40,750 nt of DNA from an uncultured Clostridia bacterium. Its GTDB lineage: Bacteria > Bacillota > Clostridia > Christensenellales > Borkfalkiaceae. Both the position numbers and the translations under genes were made by a program. The stretch is from NCBI GenBank assembly GCA_905235795.1, contig CAJOMS010000003.1, positions 1 through 40,750 of the forward strand, read 5' to 3'. The notes beneath the pieces were generated by a model, which worked only from the letters and a program-made list of their open reading frames with translations, was not told where the DNA came from and did not search any database. Below, piece by piece: positions 30,303 to 39,604 of the stretch. Position 1 is the stretch's first letter. Every line of letters begins with the position of its first letter.

Positions 30303-32498
30303 TTACAGCGAAGTTACGTAATTACTCAGTTCGCTCACGATAGGCGTGCTGCCCACGGTTATTTCCGTGCGCGAAGGATTGTACATATAGAATTGGAAAG
30401 GTCCGTAGCCCGCGGCGCCTATAAGTATGGGCGACAAGCCGAGGGAAGTGTCGTCAAGCGAAATTTCAAACGGTTTTTCGATATCCGAAAATAAAGATTT
30501 TTCCATATCGTCAAGTCCGCTGAAATCCACCACGCTCAAATTTCTACCGCCGCCGTAAAACGCCACGCCGCCGTGAACGTAGTGTGTTTCGCCGTCCACC
30601 AAAACCATATTCGACTCCGGATTATGCGTAAAGTAATTTTCCATTACCCTGCTTATATCGAACAGTTGGGTGTAATCGGTGCCTGCCTCGCTCACGCCGA
30701 GGTCTATAAGCGTGGTGCTGTCTAAGCCGTCGACGGTTTTCCAATCGTAAAAACGCACGTGCCCTTCCAACTTGACCTGAGATGGATAACTCGTTGCCGC
30801 CATGCCGTAAACGTGCTTGTCGTTACGCGTAAAATCGTAAAGGTATCTGCCGGCAAAGTGCGTATCCATACCTATGCAGAATATGCCGGAAGTATAAAAG
30901 TAAGTGTTGCGCACGGTTACCGTGCTGTCAAAATTGCCCGCCAACGGGTTGCCGTTTTTATCGTATTCGGGCGAAAGATATGCGTACGCCTCCGCCTTGC
31001 TGTTCTGATTGATTCTATCGGGTATATTTTCGGCATACACGAAATTATTGCTGCCCACTTTAAGTATAAACTCACGCGCGTAGGAGAGCAGACACCCGTC
31101 TATAAGAAGATTTTTATTAGACATACTTCTCACAACCGTTCTGCCGTTCATTATCTGGCAATATTGAAGGGTAACGTTATCACCGTCCACTTCCACCACC
31201 GTGCCTACGTAATCGAGATTGGAAAGGTTGTTTACGTTATTGCAATTTTTAAGCGTAACGTTGTCTATGACCACGTCGTCGCCCTGCACCATAAAGCCTA
31301 TGTTGTCCTGCCCGAAACATCTGCAGTTGTACGCCTTTACAAAATCCAAAGGCCCGCGGAATAAATCGCCCGGCGCAAGCGAGGCAATCTGCGTATCGTA
31401 ATTTTCCATTACGTCGGAAGGATACGTGAGTTCGTGCGCGTTTATCGTGTAGCCGTTGCCGTAAACGCTCTTTCTGAAAGTAACGCCCACGTGCACTACG
31501 GCGTCATCCGCAGTATGGCTGCTGTAATTGTTAGTATATTCCTTAATATCGTAAGTGCTGGTCATGGTGGTATATTCGCAAACCACCTCACCGTTTACTT
31601 CTCTGCCGAAAAGCGCGCTGTTCTTTCTCGTAGCAAGGTTCGACTTGCTTTCAAGATTAGTCCTTAACACGGTTATTTCGGGATGTTCGGCAGAAGTGCA
31701 ATACATTAGGTCGTCGTAAGAATAGACGTTTACGCCGTTAATTAACCTGAAAAACCTCGTTGCGACGGCGTTTTTGTTTTCGGCGGCAGAAACCTTCATG
31801 ACGCCGAAGTTATCGCTGTAATTTTCGAATGCGATATTTATTTCGTTGCCGTTTTCGGTTTTGTTTACGGTTACGTTGGCGCAGCCGTCTATGCCCTCTA
31901 AAGACACGTTTACGTCCTGCGCTCCGCTTGAAGGATACACCCTCGCCGTATAAGTTTCAACGTGCTTTTGCTTTACTCCGCCCACTACGTCGTACAGGCC
32001 GAAGTATCTGTAATCGTATGACTTAATGCTGCTTTCTATGGTATCTCTACCCCTTAAAATTACGAATTTAGGCCCGTTGGAAGGGCTGTTTCCGTCATCG
32101 ACGATCAGATACGCCGTAAAGGATTTTGAAATACTCGTTCCGGGAACGGTTGCCGTAATTCCGACGAACCCCTCTTTTTCGAGAAATAGTTTTCCGTTTT
32201 CTATGCGGGCAATCGGATCCTCCGCGGTGTGTTCAATTCCATCGAAGGTCTCTCCTCCCGTTATTTCCCAAGATATATTCGTGTTATCCGCCTCAAGCGG
32301 GTAAACGTTTGCAACGAGTTCTACCCCGCTTCCCCAAACGCCTGCGGTATATTCGAACGCCTCGTCCTCCTCATAGTCCCAATCGAGCGATTCGGGGGCG
32401 AGATCTACGAACAGATTTATCGTGCGGGAAAAGCCGAATACGAGAAGCATAATGATAAACGGCAATATCATGACCAGGCTCAATATGCGTTTTTTCAT
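30303..32498 (-). CDS. Exported or membrane-anchored beta-helix protein
   Basis: 731-residue protein with an N-terminal signal or anchor helix (about 7-24). Then comes an Ig-like region (roughly 60-140), where SWEITGG, FDGIEHTAEDP and FVGITATVPG recall bacterial Ig-like group 2 domains. A long part (about 330-600) has repeated short V-x-x-x-N turns such as VVIDNVTLKNCNN, DNVTLQYCQIMNG and NLLIDGC, the periodicity of a right-handed parallel beta-helix as in pectate-lyase-like folds. No catalytic residues can be named. It overlaps the ABC permease by four bases (ATGA), so it is translationally coupled to the transporter. Confidence 0.75.
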   Translation of the reverse strand: MKKRILSLVMILPFIIMLLVFGFSRTINLFVDLAPESLDWDYEEDEAFEYTAGVWGSGVELVANVYPLEADNTNISWEITGGETFDGIEHTAEDPIARIENGKLFLEKEGFVGITATVPGTSISKSFTAYLIVDDGNSPSNGPKFVILRGRDTIESSIKSYDYRYFGLYDVVGGVKQKHVETYTARVYPSSGAQDVNVSLEGIDGCANVTVNKTENGNEINIAFENYSDNFGVMKVSAAENKNAVATRFFRLINGVNVYSYDDLMYCTSAEHPEITVLRTNLESKSNLATRKNSALFGREVNGEVVCEYTTMTSTYDIKEYTNNYSSHTADDAVVHVGVTFRKSVYGNGYTINAHELTYPSDVMENYDTQIASLAPGDLFRGPLDFVKAYNCRCFGQDNIGFMVQGDDVVIDNVTLKNCNNVNNLSNLDYVGTVVEVDGDNVTLQYCQIMNGRTVVRSMSNKNLLIDGCLLSYAREFILKVGSNNFVYAENIPDRINQNSKAEAYAYLSPEYDKNGNPLAGNFDSTVTVRNTYFYTSGIFCIGMDTHFAGRYLYDFTRNDKHVYGMAATSYPSQVKLEGHVRFYDWKTVDGLDSTTLIDLGVSEAGTDYTQLFDISRVMENYFTHNPESNMVLVDGETHYVHGGVAFYGGGRNLSVVDFSGLDDMEKSLFSDIEKPFEISLDDTSLGLSPILIGAAGYGPFQFYMYNPSRTEITVGSTPIVSELSNYVTSL

Positions 32499-34153
32499 AT
32501 TTTTATCCTCCTCATTCTCTCATCTAAATTGCGCGTAAGTCTGAAAAACGCGATAGCGCAATCAATCGCGCACAGGACGAACGCTATTGCAACGGCACCG
32601 TTCGCGCCGCCTATAAACTGAGTGAATTTATACAGCGCAACGAGCGTTTTATTCCCTCCGCCTACGGTAACGTACATTGCCTCAACGCCGTAAACGAAAA
32701 ACACGAAAGCGCCCAATATTACGGAAAGTATAAGCGATTTTATTACCGCGAAAGAAACGTTGCCGTTTTCGCCGCCCGCCTTTGATACGGGGTTATTTAC
32801 GTCACTTGCCACAAGATTGATTATGGAAGCCGACGTAGCCACGTAGGTTATAAGCAACACTACAAGCCCCATTACCGCGCTTACCGTACCCGTAAATATC
32901 AAAAGGAGTACGGAAAGCAGGTCTGAAACGAGCGCAATACCAAGCGCTATGCCAACTTTTACGCCTACTTGTTTTTTGTAAGGTACGGGTATCGTCTTTA
33001 CTATCATTATTCTGTTTTCTTCGCGAGAGATCACGTCGCCCGCGCAGGTATTGCACACGCACGAATACATTACAAGTATAAGTATTGCAAACGGCACTAT
33101 GAAATTGCCGCCGAGCAGTTTGTCCACCAACTCGTTCAAAATGCCTATCGTAAGATAGCAAAACAACGGCAACGTTATCAATACCGAAAAGTAAGAAAAT
33201 AGATACGAAGGATTCCTGAAAATTTCGGTAAATTCTTTGTAAATGAGAGAATTAGTAACCGAGCGAACACGGTTTTCCCCCTCTTTTGCGCCCTTGGTGC
33301 TCCTTGAGGTATGCGCCTTTAAATAAGCGAGGTAGAAGTGCGAACTGACGAAATACGCCCCTACCGCAAACGCGGCGGTAACGATAATCGCAAGCAGGAA
33401 ATACAATACTTTGCCGAAAGCGAGGAAATTACCGAGCCAATCGGCATACAACGTGTACCCCGCAATGCGCCTTAAAACGTCTGCCACGGACTTGTTGAAG
33501 ATAAATTTCATTCTGTTTCCCAACAACATATCCGAAACCACGCCGAGCAGCTTTGAATAAGCAAAGAACAACAGCAACAAAAACGCGAGGGAGACGATCA
33601 ATACCGCTATCGGGCGTTTAAGCATAAAATTCTTGACTTTTATGAAAAACGGGGCGATGATGGCGGCAAACGAAACGACGAACAGCGACGCAACCGCCAC
33701 GGCAAGTGCCGTGCATATATAATAAAGCACGCCCATGCCGCTCATTATTCCGAAAGCTATGCAAACGGGCGCCATAAAAAACAGTGAATTTATCAGTTCT
33801 TTTATCCACAGCGCCGTAAGTTTAGCCGCAAGCATGGTTACGTTTGAAATGGGCAACGGAAGTATCACTTTTGCGTCGTCGCCGCCGTATAAAACCTGCC
33901 CGCACTTAGGCACCGAGAAAATTATCTGCGCCGTTATTGCCACCGCAATAAACAGTACGAGAATTTCATTTTGCAAATTCAGCGCGACGAATTTAGATTG
34001 AAACGCAACGAACAAATATACGAATAACGCGAGAAATACGAGGCTTATCAGCGCTGAAACGATACTGCCGAGCACGTCCTTGCCCTTTCCCTTTTTCGTT
34101 CTGAAAAGTTGCGTTGCCAACTCTTTGCGGAGAAGAACGTTAAATAGTTTCAT
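32495..34153 (-). CDS. ABC transporter permease
   Basis: About twelve hydrophobic helices in roughly 552 residues, starting with a short amphipathic MKLFNVLLRKE that is typical of ABC-2-like export permeases. Helices cluster at 35-60, 110-190, 235-290, 320-430 and 470-540. I choose ATG at 34153 because GGTGAAGG is immediately upstream and the upstream seven residues look unstructured. This gives a 14-base overlap with the ATPase. The permease fold is likely an exporter; the cargo is unknown, with the beta-helix protein and CPBP protease next in line. Confidence 0.85.
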   Translation of the reverse strand: MKLFNVLLRKELATQLFRTKKGKGKDVLGSIVSALISLVFLALFVYLFVAFQSKFVALNLQNEILVLFIAVAITAQIIFSVPKCGQVLYGGDDAKVILPLPISNVTMLAAKLTALWIKELINSLFFMAPVCIAFGIMSGMGVLYYICTALAVAVASLFVVSFAAIIAPFFIKVKNFMLKRPIAVLIVSLAFLLLLFFAYSKLLGVVSDMLLGNRMKFIFNKSVADVLRRIAGYTLYADWLGNFLAFGKVLYFLLAIIVTAAFAVGAYFVSSHFYLAYLKAHTSRSTKGAKEGENRVRSVTNSLIYKEFTEIFRNPSYLFSYFSVLITLPLFCYLTIGILNELVDKLLGGNFIVPFAILILVMYSCVCNTCAGDVISREENRIMIVKTIPVPYKKQVGVKVGIALGIALVSDLLSVLLLIFTGTVSAVMGLVVLLITYVATSASIINLVASDVNNPVSKAGGENGNVSFAVIKSLILSVILGAFVFFVYGVEAMYVTVGGGNKTLVALYKFTQFIGGANGAVAIAFVLCAIDCAIAFFRLTRNLDERMRRIKI

Positions 34154-34916
34154 CGCCTTCACCCGTAAGTTCAAAGAAATATTCTTCCAGCGAGCCGTGC
34201 CCGCTGTTTTTAAACGCCGCTATATCTATTACGCCGAGTTGCTTGCCGTGGTTGATGATGACTGCCTTGTTGCATATCCTTTCCACTACGTCCAAATTGT
34301 GCGAAGAAAAGAAAACCGCGTGCCCCTTTGCCGCATGGGCGGTCATGGCCTGTTTTACCTGATGCATCATAACTACGTCCAAACCCGTCAAAGGCTCGTC
34401 GAGCACCCAAACGTCCGGCTCGTGCACGAGCGACGCTATAAGGCATATTTTCTGTTTCATTCCGTGCGAATAAGAGCCTATATATTTATCAAAAGCCGAC
34501 TCTATACTGAATTGTTTCTTTAAAGAATCGATTCTTTCTTCTCTCTCGTCGCCCACGCCGAAAACGTCCGCAATAAAGTTGACGTATTGACGCCCCGTCA
34601 TCTTCTCGTAAACCGCGTGATCGTCCGAAACGAAGCCTATGCACTTTTTAGCGGCGATAGGATCCGTATTTATGTCGTGCCCGCAAACGGTTATTTTTCC
34701 GTCTTTAAAGGGCAGCTGCCCGGTAAGGCATTTGATAGTGGTGGATTTACCGGCGCCGTTTCTGCCGATAAACCCGAATATATCGCCCTCGTTTACTTTA
34801 AGATTCAAACCGTCAACGGCTTTAACGCTGCTGCCTTCGTATATTTTAACGAAGTTTTCTATTTCGACCAAAACTTTACCCGTTGTGTCTTTTACGGATA
34901 TGGTGTCATCTATCAT
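34140..34916 (-). CDS. ABC transporter ATP-binding protein
   Basis: 258-residue ATPase of an ABC-2-type exporter. Walker A is GRNGAGKST (51-59). The signature region reads GSYSHGMKQKICL, with the usual LSGGQ replaced by YSHGM. Walker B and D-loop are VWVLDEPLTGLD, and the H-loop is FFSSHNLD. It partners the overlapping permease. Regulation: a short hairpin (34935-34953) and AAGGAG precede the start. Confidence 0.95.
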   Translation of the reverse strand: MIDDTISVKDTTGKVLVEIENFVKIYEGSSVKAVDGLNLKVNEGDIFGFIGRNGAGKSTTIKCLTGQLPFKDGKITVCGHDINTDPIAAKKCIGFVSDDHAVYEKMTGRQYVNFIADVFGVGDEREERIDSLKKQFSIESAFDKYIGSYSHGMKQKICLIASLVHEPDVWVLDEPLTGLDVVMMHQVKQAMTAHAAKGHAVFFSSHNLDVVERICNKAVIINHGKQLGVIDIAAFKNSGHGSLEEYFFELTGEGDETI

Positions 34917-34934
34917 GTTTTCTCCTTACGCGAA

Positions 34935-34953
34935 AGGGAGGTTGACCCTCCCT
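34935..34953. terminator. Possible terminator between the GLUG protein gene and the ABC genes
   Basis: A seven-base perfect stem AGGGAGG/CCTCCCT with a five-base loop. On the minus strand only TTT follows before CGCG, so termination is partial at best. It lies just before the ABC ATPase ribosome-binding site, and may set the ratio of surface protein to transporter. Confidence 0.4.
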
Positions 34954-34985
34954 CACCGCAATGCGTAATTTAATTATTCTTTAAA

Positions 34986-37958
34986 TCAATGTTTCTTGCG
35001 TTTTAAACCGAACGCCGCGCACACTGCGAGTACTCCGAATAAAGGCAACGTTGCCGAAACGGAATTTTTGCAACCTTTAAGAGTCTTGCCGCCGGTAGAA
35101 GAACTTGAACTGTCGACGGGCTGAGCGGTCTTAACGGTAATGGTGCCGGTCTTATATTCGATGTAGTAATCGCCGTACGTTTCCACGCCCTCTACCTTGA
35201 AGGTATAAACGCCGGGCGAAAGCATAGCCGTAGGCGTATTTTGCGTAACGCCGACGTAGAACTTTAAATTGAGCGCGGACGCGTTGTTGAATGCGCTGCC
35301 GTCGTAAGTGGTGCACGTAACGCTGTTTGCGCCGTAGCTTATCGTTTCGCCTTTGGTAATTTCGTAATTTTTGGCGGTTACCGTCAACAACTTCATTATT
35401 TTAAGATTTGCCGTGTAATCTTCATCGCTGAATTCGTAACGGCTCTTGAAAGTATCCGTAGCCTGTATTTTAAGTTTTACGGTATAATCGCCGGGTTCTA
35501 TCGGGTTAGCCGATAATTTTACGCCGTCCTTATAATATTCTACTGCCCATTTTGCACCTGTAGTCGAAGAAGTATCCGGCAAACTCGTGGTTGAAGGCTT
35601 GTATGAAGGATTCCTTTCCAAAGCGGCAAAATAGTCTATGCCCTTGCCGGAATACGGCGCGCTTGCGTTTTCAAAGGTGTAACTCAAAGCCTTTTTGCCT
35701 ATAGTGAGCGTAGAGGTAGCGTCAAGAATAACATTTTCTTCTATCGTGCCGTTAGAGCAATAACCTTCTGCAGTATGAGCTTTCAACTTCAACGTATATT
35801 CACCGGGCTCGATTTTATCGATTATATATCTGTAAGACGTATATTTCTTTTCCGTTCCGTTTTGATTTACCGTTACGGTTACCGTCTCGCTCGATTTTAC
35901 GACGTACGTTTGATCGTTATATTCATATATGAGATCTAACGCATAATCGGGACTTACTACCTTGTTGGTATATACGGAGAACAGATTGCCGTAAGACTCC
36001 TCTATCTGCTGATACAAGAACCCTACCGAAGTAATTTCGTTCGACGAGGAAACAGTGTAGTTGCCTATGTCGGAGGGATCTCCGTCAAATTTAACCGCCT
36101 TGGTCTCGCCGATTACGTTGCCGCACACCTTGCCGGCGTCTGCGGTTACGTTACCATTATTGGTAGCGTCGGTAACTGTAGAACTGTCGTTTGAAATTTT
36201 ACCTATAACGCCGCCTACGTAATTAGCGCCCGCAAGTGCGGTTACGTTACCTTTGTTTACTACGCCGTCTATATCAACGCCCGTGGGGTTGCTTCCGTAA
36301 AATCCTGCGCAACCTATTATGCCGCCCGCGTACGCGCCGTTTTCAAGAAGGGTTATATCGCCGTTATTTTCGCAGTCCGTAACGTAGGTTTTGATAGCGT
36401 CTCTCGCGTTGGAAACCGCGCCGAGCAAACCGCCAACGCAGGCATAACCCGTTACGTCGGCATTGTTTACCACGTTATCGAAATTGATGTTGCCGCCTTC
36501 TATATACGCGTTGCAGACCATATCGAAATAACCGACGACGCCAACTTTGGTTTTGCCTTTAATACTTCCTTCTACCGTCAGGTTTTTAACGCCTATCTCC
36601 TCAGCCATTTCGGAAACGACGCCTATAACGCCTACGCAGTATCCGTTGGGCGCGTCTATGTTCAGTTTAAGGGTGTGCCCGTCGCCGTTGATGCCGCCGC
36701 GATACGGGAAGAATTCCTGCTTGCCCAAGCCGTAAAACTCCGACTTGTTACCGTTTTCATCGCCCACGGTAAGATCGATATCTTTGCCGAGTTTAATGCT
36801 TATAGCCAAAGTATCGAGAATGGATCTGCCTTCGAGCTGACCTTCTTCGTTGGTAAACGTTGCGGGGATGGAAGAATTTATTATCCTTGCAAAGCTTTCG
36901 AACTCCTCCGCGGTATTGATCGTAACCTCACTGTAAGTGCTGCTGACCGAAGTAGATCCGTCGGATACGCTTGCGTCGTTTACCTTTCTGATGGGGAGAT
37001 AGGATATATCGGCGTATTTATACATCTTGTTAAAGCTCTCCGCCTCGAAAGCGGAAATATAAGACGCTTGCGCCCTGTCCATACCATCGAGATAGCGGTA
37101 AGAGTTGTCGTTCAATACGAACCTTATTACGGGCGAACCGTAGTTTGCCATAATGCCCTCGTCGCTTACACTGGAGGCGGTAACGGGATCCATATTTACA
37201 ACGCCGTTAAAGGTATATACGGTATTGTCGCCCTGTACCTCTGTGGTATAAGAGTTTTTAACGCTTTCCGTCTTGTCGTAATTAGTATTAAAGAATTGTA
37301 TTTCCTTTACTTTAGCGGTTTCGGCAGTGGGGATGGTAAACGTGTATTTTGCGATACAGTTAATAAGCTTAGCGCCGCCGCCGGTGGAAATACCGCCGTT
37401 GTAGCCGGTGAACATACCCCAATAAGTATAGTTATTTGCCGTCGTAAAGCCCTGTAACAAAGTTACGGTTCCCGCAAACACGCAATCTTTAATATTCAAA
37501 ACGTCCTTATTGCTCGTGCAGTTTGCTATGCCGCCTATACTGCTGTTTGCTGTAGACGACACGTCCGTCTCGACGGTAACGCGCTCTATATTGCCGGCAG
37601 CGTTGGCAGCTAGCCCCGCAACTTTGCCCGTACCCTTTACGGTACCTTTAACGGTAAGATCTTTGACCGTTGCGAGGTTTTCTTTTCTGCCCAAAGCGTT
37701 GAATACGCCTACGCTGTTATTTATCGTAACAGAGTGGTTGTTTCCGTCAAGCGTGCCGTAAAAACTGTTTACGTATTTGCCGTCGGGAAGTACGATATCC
37801 GCATCCAGAATGTAATTTCCCGTTTTGCCGTTCAAATTAAGAAATCCTTCGGCCGTGGTGATCGACGTATCTTCATCCGCAAAAGCCACCGTGTTAAACG
37901 CAAAAACGCAACACAGAGCAAGCGTCAAAGAAAACGCCGCAATCAATAATTTTTTCAT
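34986..37958 (-). CDS. Large GLUG-repeat surface protein with MBG-like C-terminal domain
   Basis: 990-residue secreted protein: signal peptide (about 1-27, with the cleavage region VAFADE), then two stretches of GLUG-type beta-helix repeats (about 60-260 and 395-650; examples VAGLAANAAG, VGGLLGAVS, AGGIIGCAG, VGGVIGKIS), then Ig-like and MBG-like domains (about 700-960) and a C-terminal TM helix with a GLKRKKH tail. The C-terminal sorting signal is LPLFG followed by hydrophobics and basic residues, a variant of the sortase-type layout, but no clear LPXTG is seen. GLUG/MBG architecture is common in adhesins. It has its own consensus promoter. Its placement upstream of the exporter run suggests a surface programme, but not necessarily a shared pathway. 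Confidence 0.82.
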   Translation of the reverse strand: MKKLLIAAFSLTLALCCVFAFNTVAFADEDTSITTAEGFLNLNGKTGNYILDADIVLPDGKYVNSFYGTLDGNNHSVTINNSVGVFNALGRKENLATVKDLTVKGTVKGTGKVAGLAANAAGNIERVTVETDVSSTANSSIGGIANCTSNKDVLNIKDCVFAGTVTLLQGFTTANNYTYWGMFTGYNGGISTGGGAKLINCIAKYTFTIPTAETAKVKEIQFFNTNYDKTESVKNSYTTEVQGDNTVYTFNGVVNMDPVTASSVSDEGIMANYGSPVIRFVLNDNSYRYLDGMDRAQASYISAFEAESFNKMYKYADISYLPIRKVNDASVSDGSTSVSSTYSEVTINTAEEFESFARIINSSIPATFTNEEGQLEGRSILDTLAISIKLGKDIDLTVGDENGNKSEFYGLGKQEFFPYRGGINGDGHTLKLNIDAPNGYCVGVIGVVSEMAEEIGVKNLTVEGSIKGKTKVGVVGYFDMVCNAYIEGGNINFDNVVNNADVTGYACVGGLLGAVSNARDAIKTYVTDCENNGDITLLENGAYAGGIIGCAGFYGSNPTGVDIDGVVNKGNVTALAGANYVGGVIGKISNDSSTVTDATNNGNVTADAGKVCGNVIGETKAVKFDGDPSDIGNYTVSSSNEITSVGFLYQQIEESYGNLFSVYTNKVVSPDYALDLIYEYNDQTYVVKSSETVTVTVNQNGTEKKYTSYRYIIDKIEPGEYTLKLKAHTAEGYCSNGTIEENVILDATSTLTIGKKALSYTFENASAPYSGKGIDYFAALERNPSYKPSTTSLPDTSSTTGAKWAVEYYKDGVKLSANPIEPGDYTVKLKIQATDTFKSRYEFSDEDYTANLKIMKLLTVTAKNYEITKGETISYGANSVTCTTYDGSAFNNASALNLKFYVGVTQNTPTAMLSPGVYTFKVEGVETYGDYYIEYKTGTITVKTAQPVDSSSSSTGGKTLKGCKNSVSATLPLFGVLAVCAAFGLKRKKH

Positions 37959-37982
37959 GATTCTAACTCCTTCTATTTATTT

Positions 37983-38026
37983 ACGCGCGTAGCGCTATAT
38001 GCGCGCGTATATATACTGATATATAC
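37983..38026. repeat. Self-complementary stretches in the leader of the GLUG protein gene
   Basis: GC-only alternating arms ACGCGCG (37983-37989) and CGCGCGT (38002-38008) pair around an internal AGCGCT palindrome. GTATATA (38007-38013) and TATATAC (38020-38026) form a second dyad reaching the start of transcription. Both precede the GAAGGAG ribosome-binding site on the minus strand. Confidence 0.55.
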
Positions 38027-38027
38027 A

Positions 38028-38057
38028 ATTATAATAAATTTTCCACACGATTGTCAA
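38028..38057 (-). promoter_or_regulatory. Consensus promoter of the GLUG protein gene
   Basis: Perfect TTGACA (38052-38057) and perfect TATAAT (38028-38033) with an 18-base spacer on the minus strand. This is the strongest match to the housekeeping consensus in the window. The leader to the ATG at 37958 is about 63 bases. Confidence 0.85.
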
Positions 38058-38124
38058 TACATTCGGCAATATGTTTTTAATACTGCGCAAACAGTCGGGC
38101 GTTTAAGCTGAAAACGACGTGTCG

Positions 38125-39264
38125 TTACGATCTCATAAAATAATAAATAAGCAAGATAACACCCGCAACGACTATTGCGCCGATTACGCCCGCGATAGAC
38201 GCTTTTGCCGGCGAAACGGGCGATTTTCCTATGATTTTTCCCGTAGTGCCGTTTGCGTAGATTGTGTAATGCTTTTTCTTATAATTATAATTTATCACGT
38301 AGACCGGCAACATAACGTATTTATATTTAACGTTACTGTGGCGGGTATGTACGTTTACGTAATCTACCACGTCGCAATGGCAACGGGCGATTATCATATC
38401 TCTCAATTCTTTATCCATAACGTCTTTCGCGTTGCCCCAGCAAGTTTGCAGGTCTTTTTCGTAACGTCGCGCGAAATATCCCGTTAAAAACTTGTTTTCA
38501 AAAACCTTTATCCCGCTCCAATCGAACGGCGCGAGTTTATTCAGGTTTACCCCTTCGCCCTCTCTGCCGGCGTTGATGAGTACGTCGTCGAAAAAATGAG
38601 ATAACGTGCCGCTTACGTGCCTCCAAACGGTATAAGTTTCTGTGCGCGTGCCGTCCTTCGTTTGAACGGTGCGGGTATAAGTATCGCCCACGCGCCCCTC
38701 GTAAACGGATTCCGTCTGACTGTCGAAAGTAAAGAAGGGCATATACACGCCTTTTATTTTATCTACGCGGGTAGTCCTTTTAAATTCGCCGGGGGCGAAA
38801 AGTTTTTTCTTGCTCCAATTTCTGAAATTTTCCGCTACCTGCTCTTTAGATATGGTAAACGGCAATACCGCATTGGGCCTTATACCTTCCAAATCTTCTA
38901 CCGCCGTTACGTGAGAAGTGCCGCAAAACGGACATAAAACGGCTGTTTGACCCTTTTCCGCAACTATCTGCGCCCCGCAGTTATCGCATTGAAAAACCAA
39001 AGTTTCGGAACTCCACTTTTCGTTTTTCTTAAGCGCGTTTTCTATATCGAGTTCCTCGACTTCAACAGATTTCAAAAAATCTTCCGTATAACCGCAATAC
39101 GTACATTTAAGTTTTTGCGTATCGGGATCGAAAATCATATTCGAACCGCAACTTTTGCACTTTACGCTATCGGATGAAACGTTTGTACCGACGTTTTCGG
39201 CAGATATCGCGTCTTTTTTCGGCTTTAATTCGTCATTGTCCGGCCGTTCGTCGTTATCTTTCAT
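38125..39264 (-). CDS. Zinc-ribbon membrane protein, YdjG-like
   Basis: 379-residue protein with an acidic N-terminus, two zinc ribbons (CKSCGSN to CTYCGY, about 36-60, and CDNCGAQ to CPFCGTSH, about 94-120), a beta-rich middle and one C-terminal helix (about 352-376). The layout matches YdjG of Bacillus subtilis, encoded with PspA-like, TPM and SPFH proteins in an envelope-stress operon. Often mislabelled as a helicase or TFIIB-type protein, but no helicase motif is present. The RBS is AGAGG. Its SPFH partner-type gene lies two genes away. Confidence 0.72.
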   Translation of the reverse strand: MKDNDERPDNDELKPKKDAISAENVGTNVSSDSVKCKSCGSNMIFDPDTQKLKCTYCGYTEDFLKSVEVEELDIENALKKNEKWSSETLVFQCDNCGAQIVAEKGQTAVLCPFCGTSHVTAVEDLEGIRPNAVLPFTISKEQVAENFRNWSKKKLFAPGEFKRTTRVDKIKGVYMPFFTFDSQTESVYEGRVGDTYTRTVQTKDGTRTETYTVWRHVSGTLSHFFDDVLINAGREGEGVNLNKLAPFDWSGIKVFENKFLTGYFARRYEKDLQTCWGNAKDVMDKELRDMIIARCHCDVVDYVNVHTRHSNVKYKYVMLPVYVINYNYKKKHYTIYANGTTGKIIGKSPVSPAKASIAGVIGAIVVAGVILLIYYFMRS

Positions 39265-39293
39265 TATATTAACCTCTTAGCCATATTAAATTC

Positions 39294-39326
39294 AAGTGCC
39301 GCAATTCCATGTGAATTGCGGCACTT
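39294..39326. terminator. 14-bp hairpin after the DUF1858 gene
   Basis: Arms AAGTGCCGCAATTC and its exact complement around a five-base loop, three bases beyond the DUF1858 stop on the minus strand. The downstream tail TTGAATTTAAT is only moderately T-rich. It probably terminates or stabilises that transcript before the YdjG-like gene. Confidence 0.65.
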
Positions 39327-39328
39327 AG

Positions 39329-39523
39329 TTATTGAGCTTTGTTCAACTCGTCGAGCATCGCGTCAAGATCGGCGCCGTGAACTTCTGCAGCTTGTCCAAC
39401 CGTTTCACCGTGAGCTATCGCACAGCCCAAGCAGTGCATACCGTAGCTCATTAATATTTCGCCGGCGTTGGGATTGATTTTGATAGCGTCTGCAATGACG
39501 GTATCTTTTGTTATTTTTTCCAT
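39329..39523 (-). CDS. DUF1858 domain protein
   Basis: 64 residues that are essentially one DUF1858 domain: ITKDTVIADAIKINPNAGEIL, then GMHCLGCAIAHGETVGQAA with a CxxC pair. The two cysteines could bind metal or be redox-active. The domain occurs alone or next to hybrid-cluster and iron-sulfur proteins in anaerobes. Function is not established. It lies between YdjG- and YdjI-like genes, with GAGGTG before ATG. Confidence 0.88.
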   Translation of the reverse strand: MEKITKDTVIADAIKINPNAGEILMSYGMHCLGCAIAHGETVGQAAEVHGADLDAMLDELNKAQ

Positions 39524-39604
39524 TATATTTCACCTCTGAAAATTTATTTCGTTATATATTTTGCGCAGGATCGGTAAAATTACCCGCCTAAAACGCACAT
39601 TATC

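Noticed and set aside
36675-37457. 260-codon plus-strand open frame opposite the GLUG protein
   Set aside because: Antisense shadow of a repeat-rich gene with signal peptide, promoter and clear domains on the minus strand.
35100-37700. CRISPR-like or tandem DNA repeats in the surface protein gene
   Set aside because: The periodicity is at protein level (GLUG repeats) and the DNA copies are diverged; there are no constant repeats with unique spacers.
38125-39264. PriA helicase or TFIIB-like factor
   Set aside because: Only the zinc ribbons are shared; Walker motifs and helicase domains are absent, and a C-terminal membrane helix is present.
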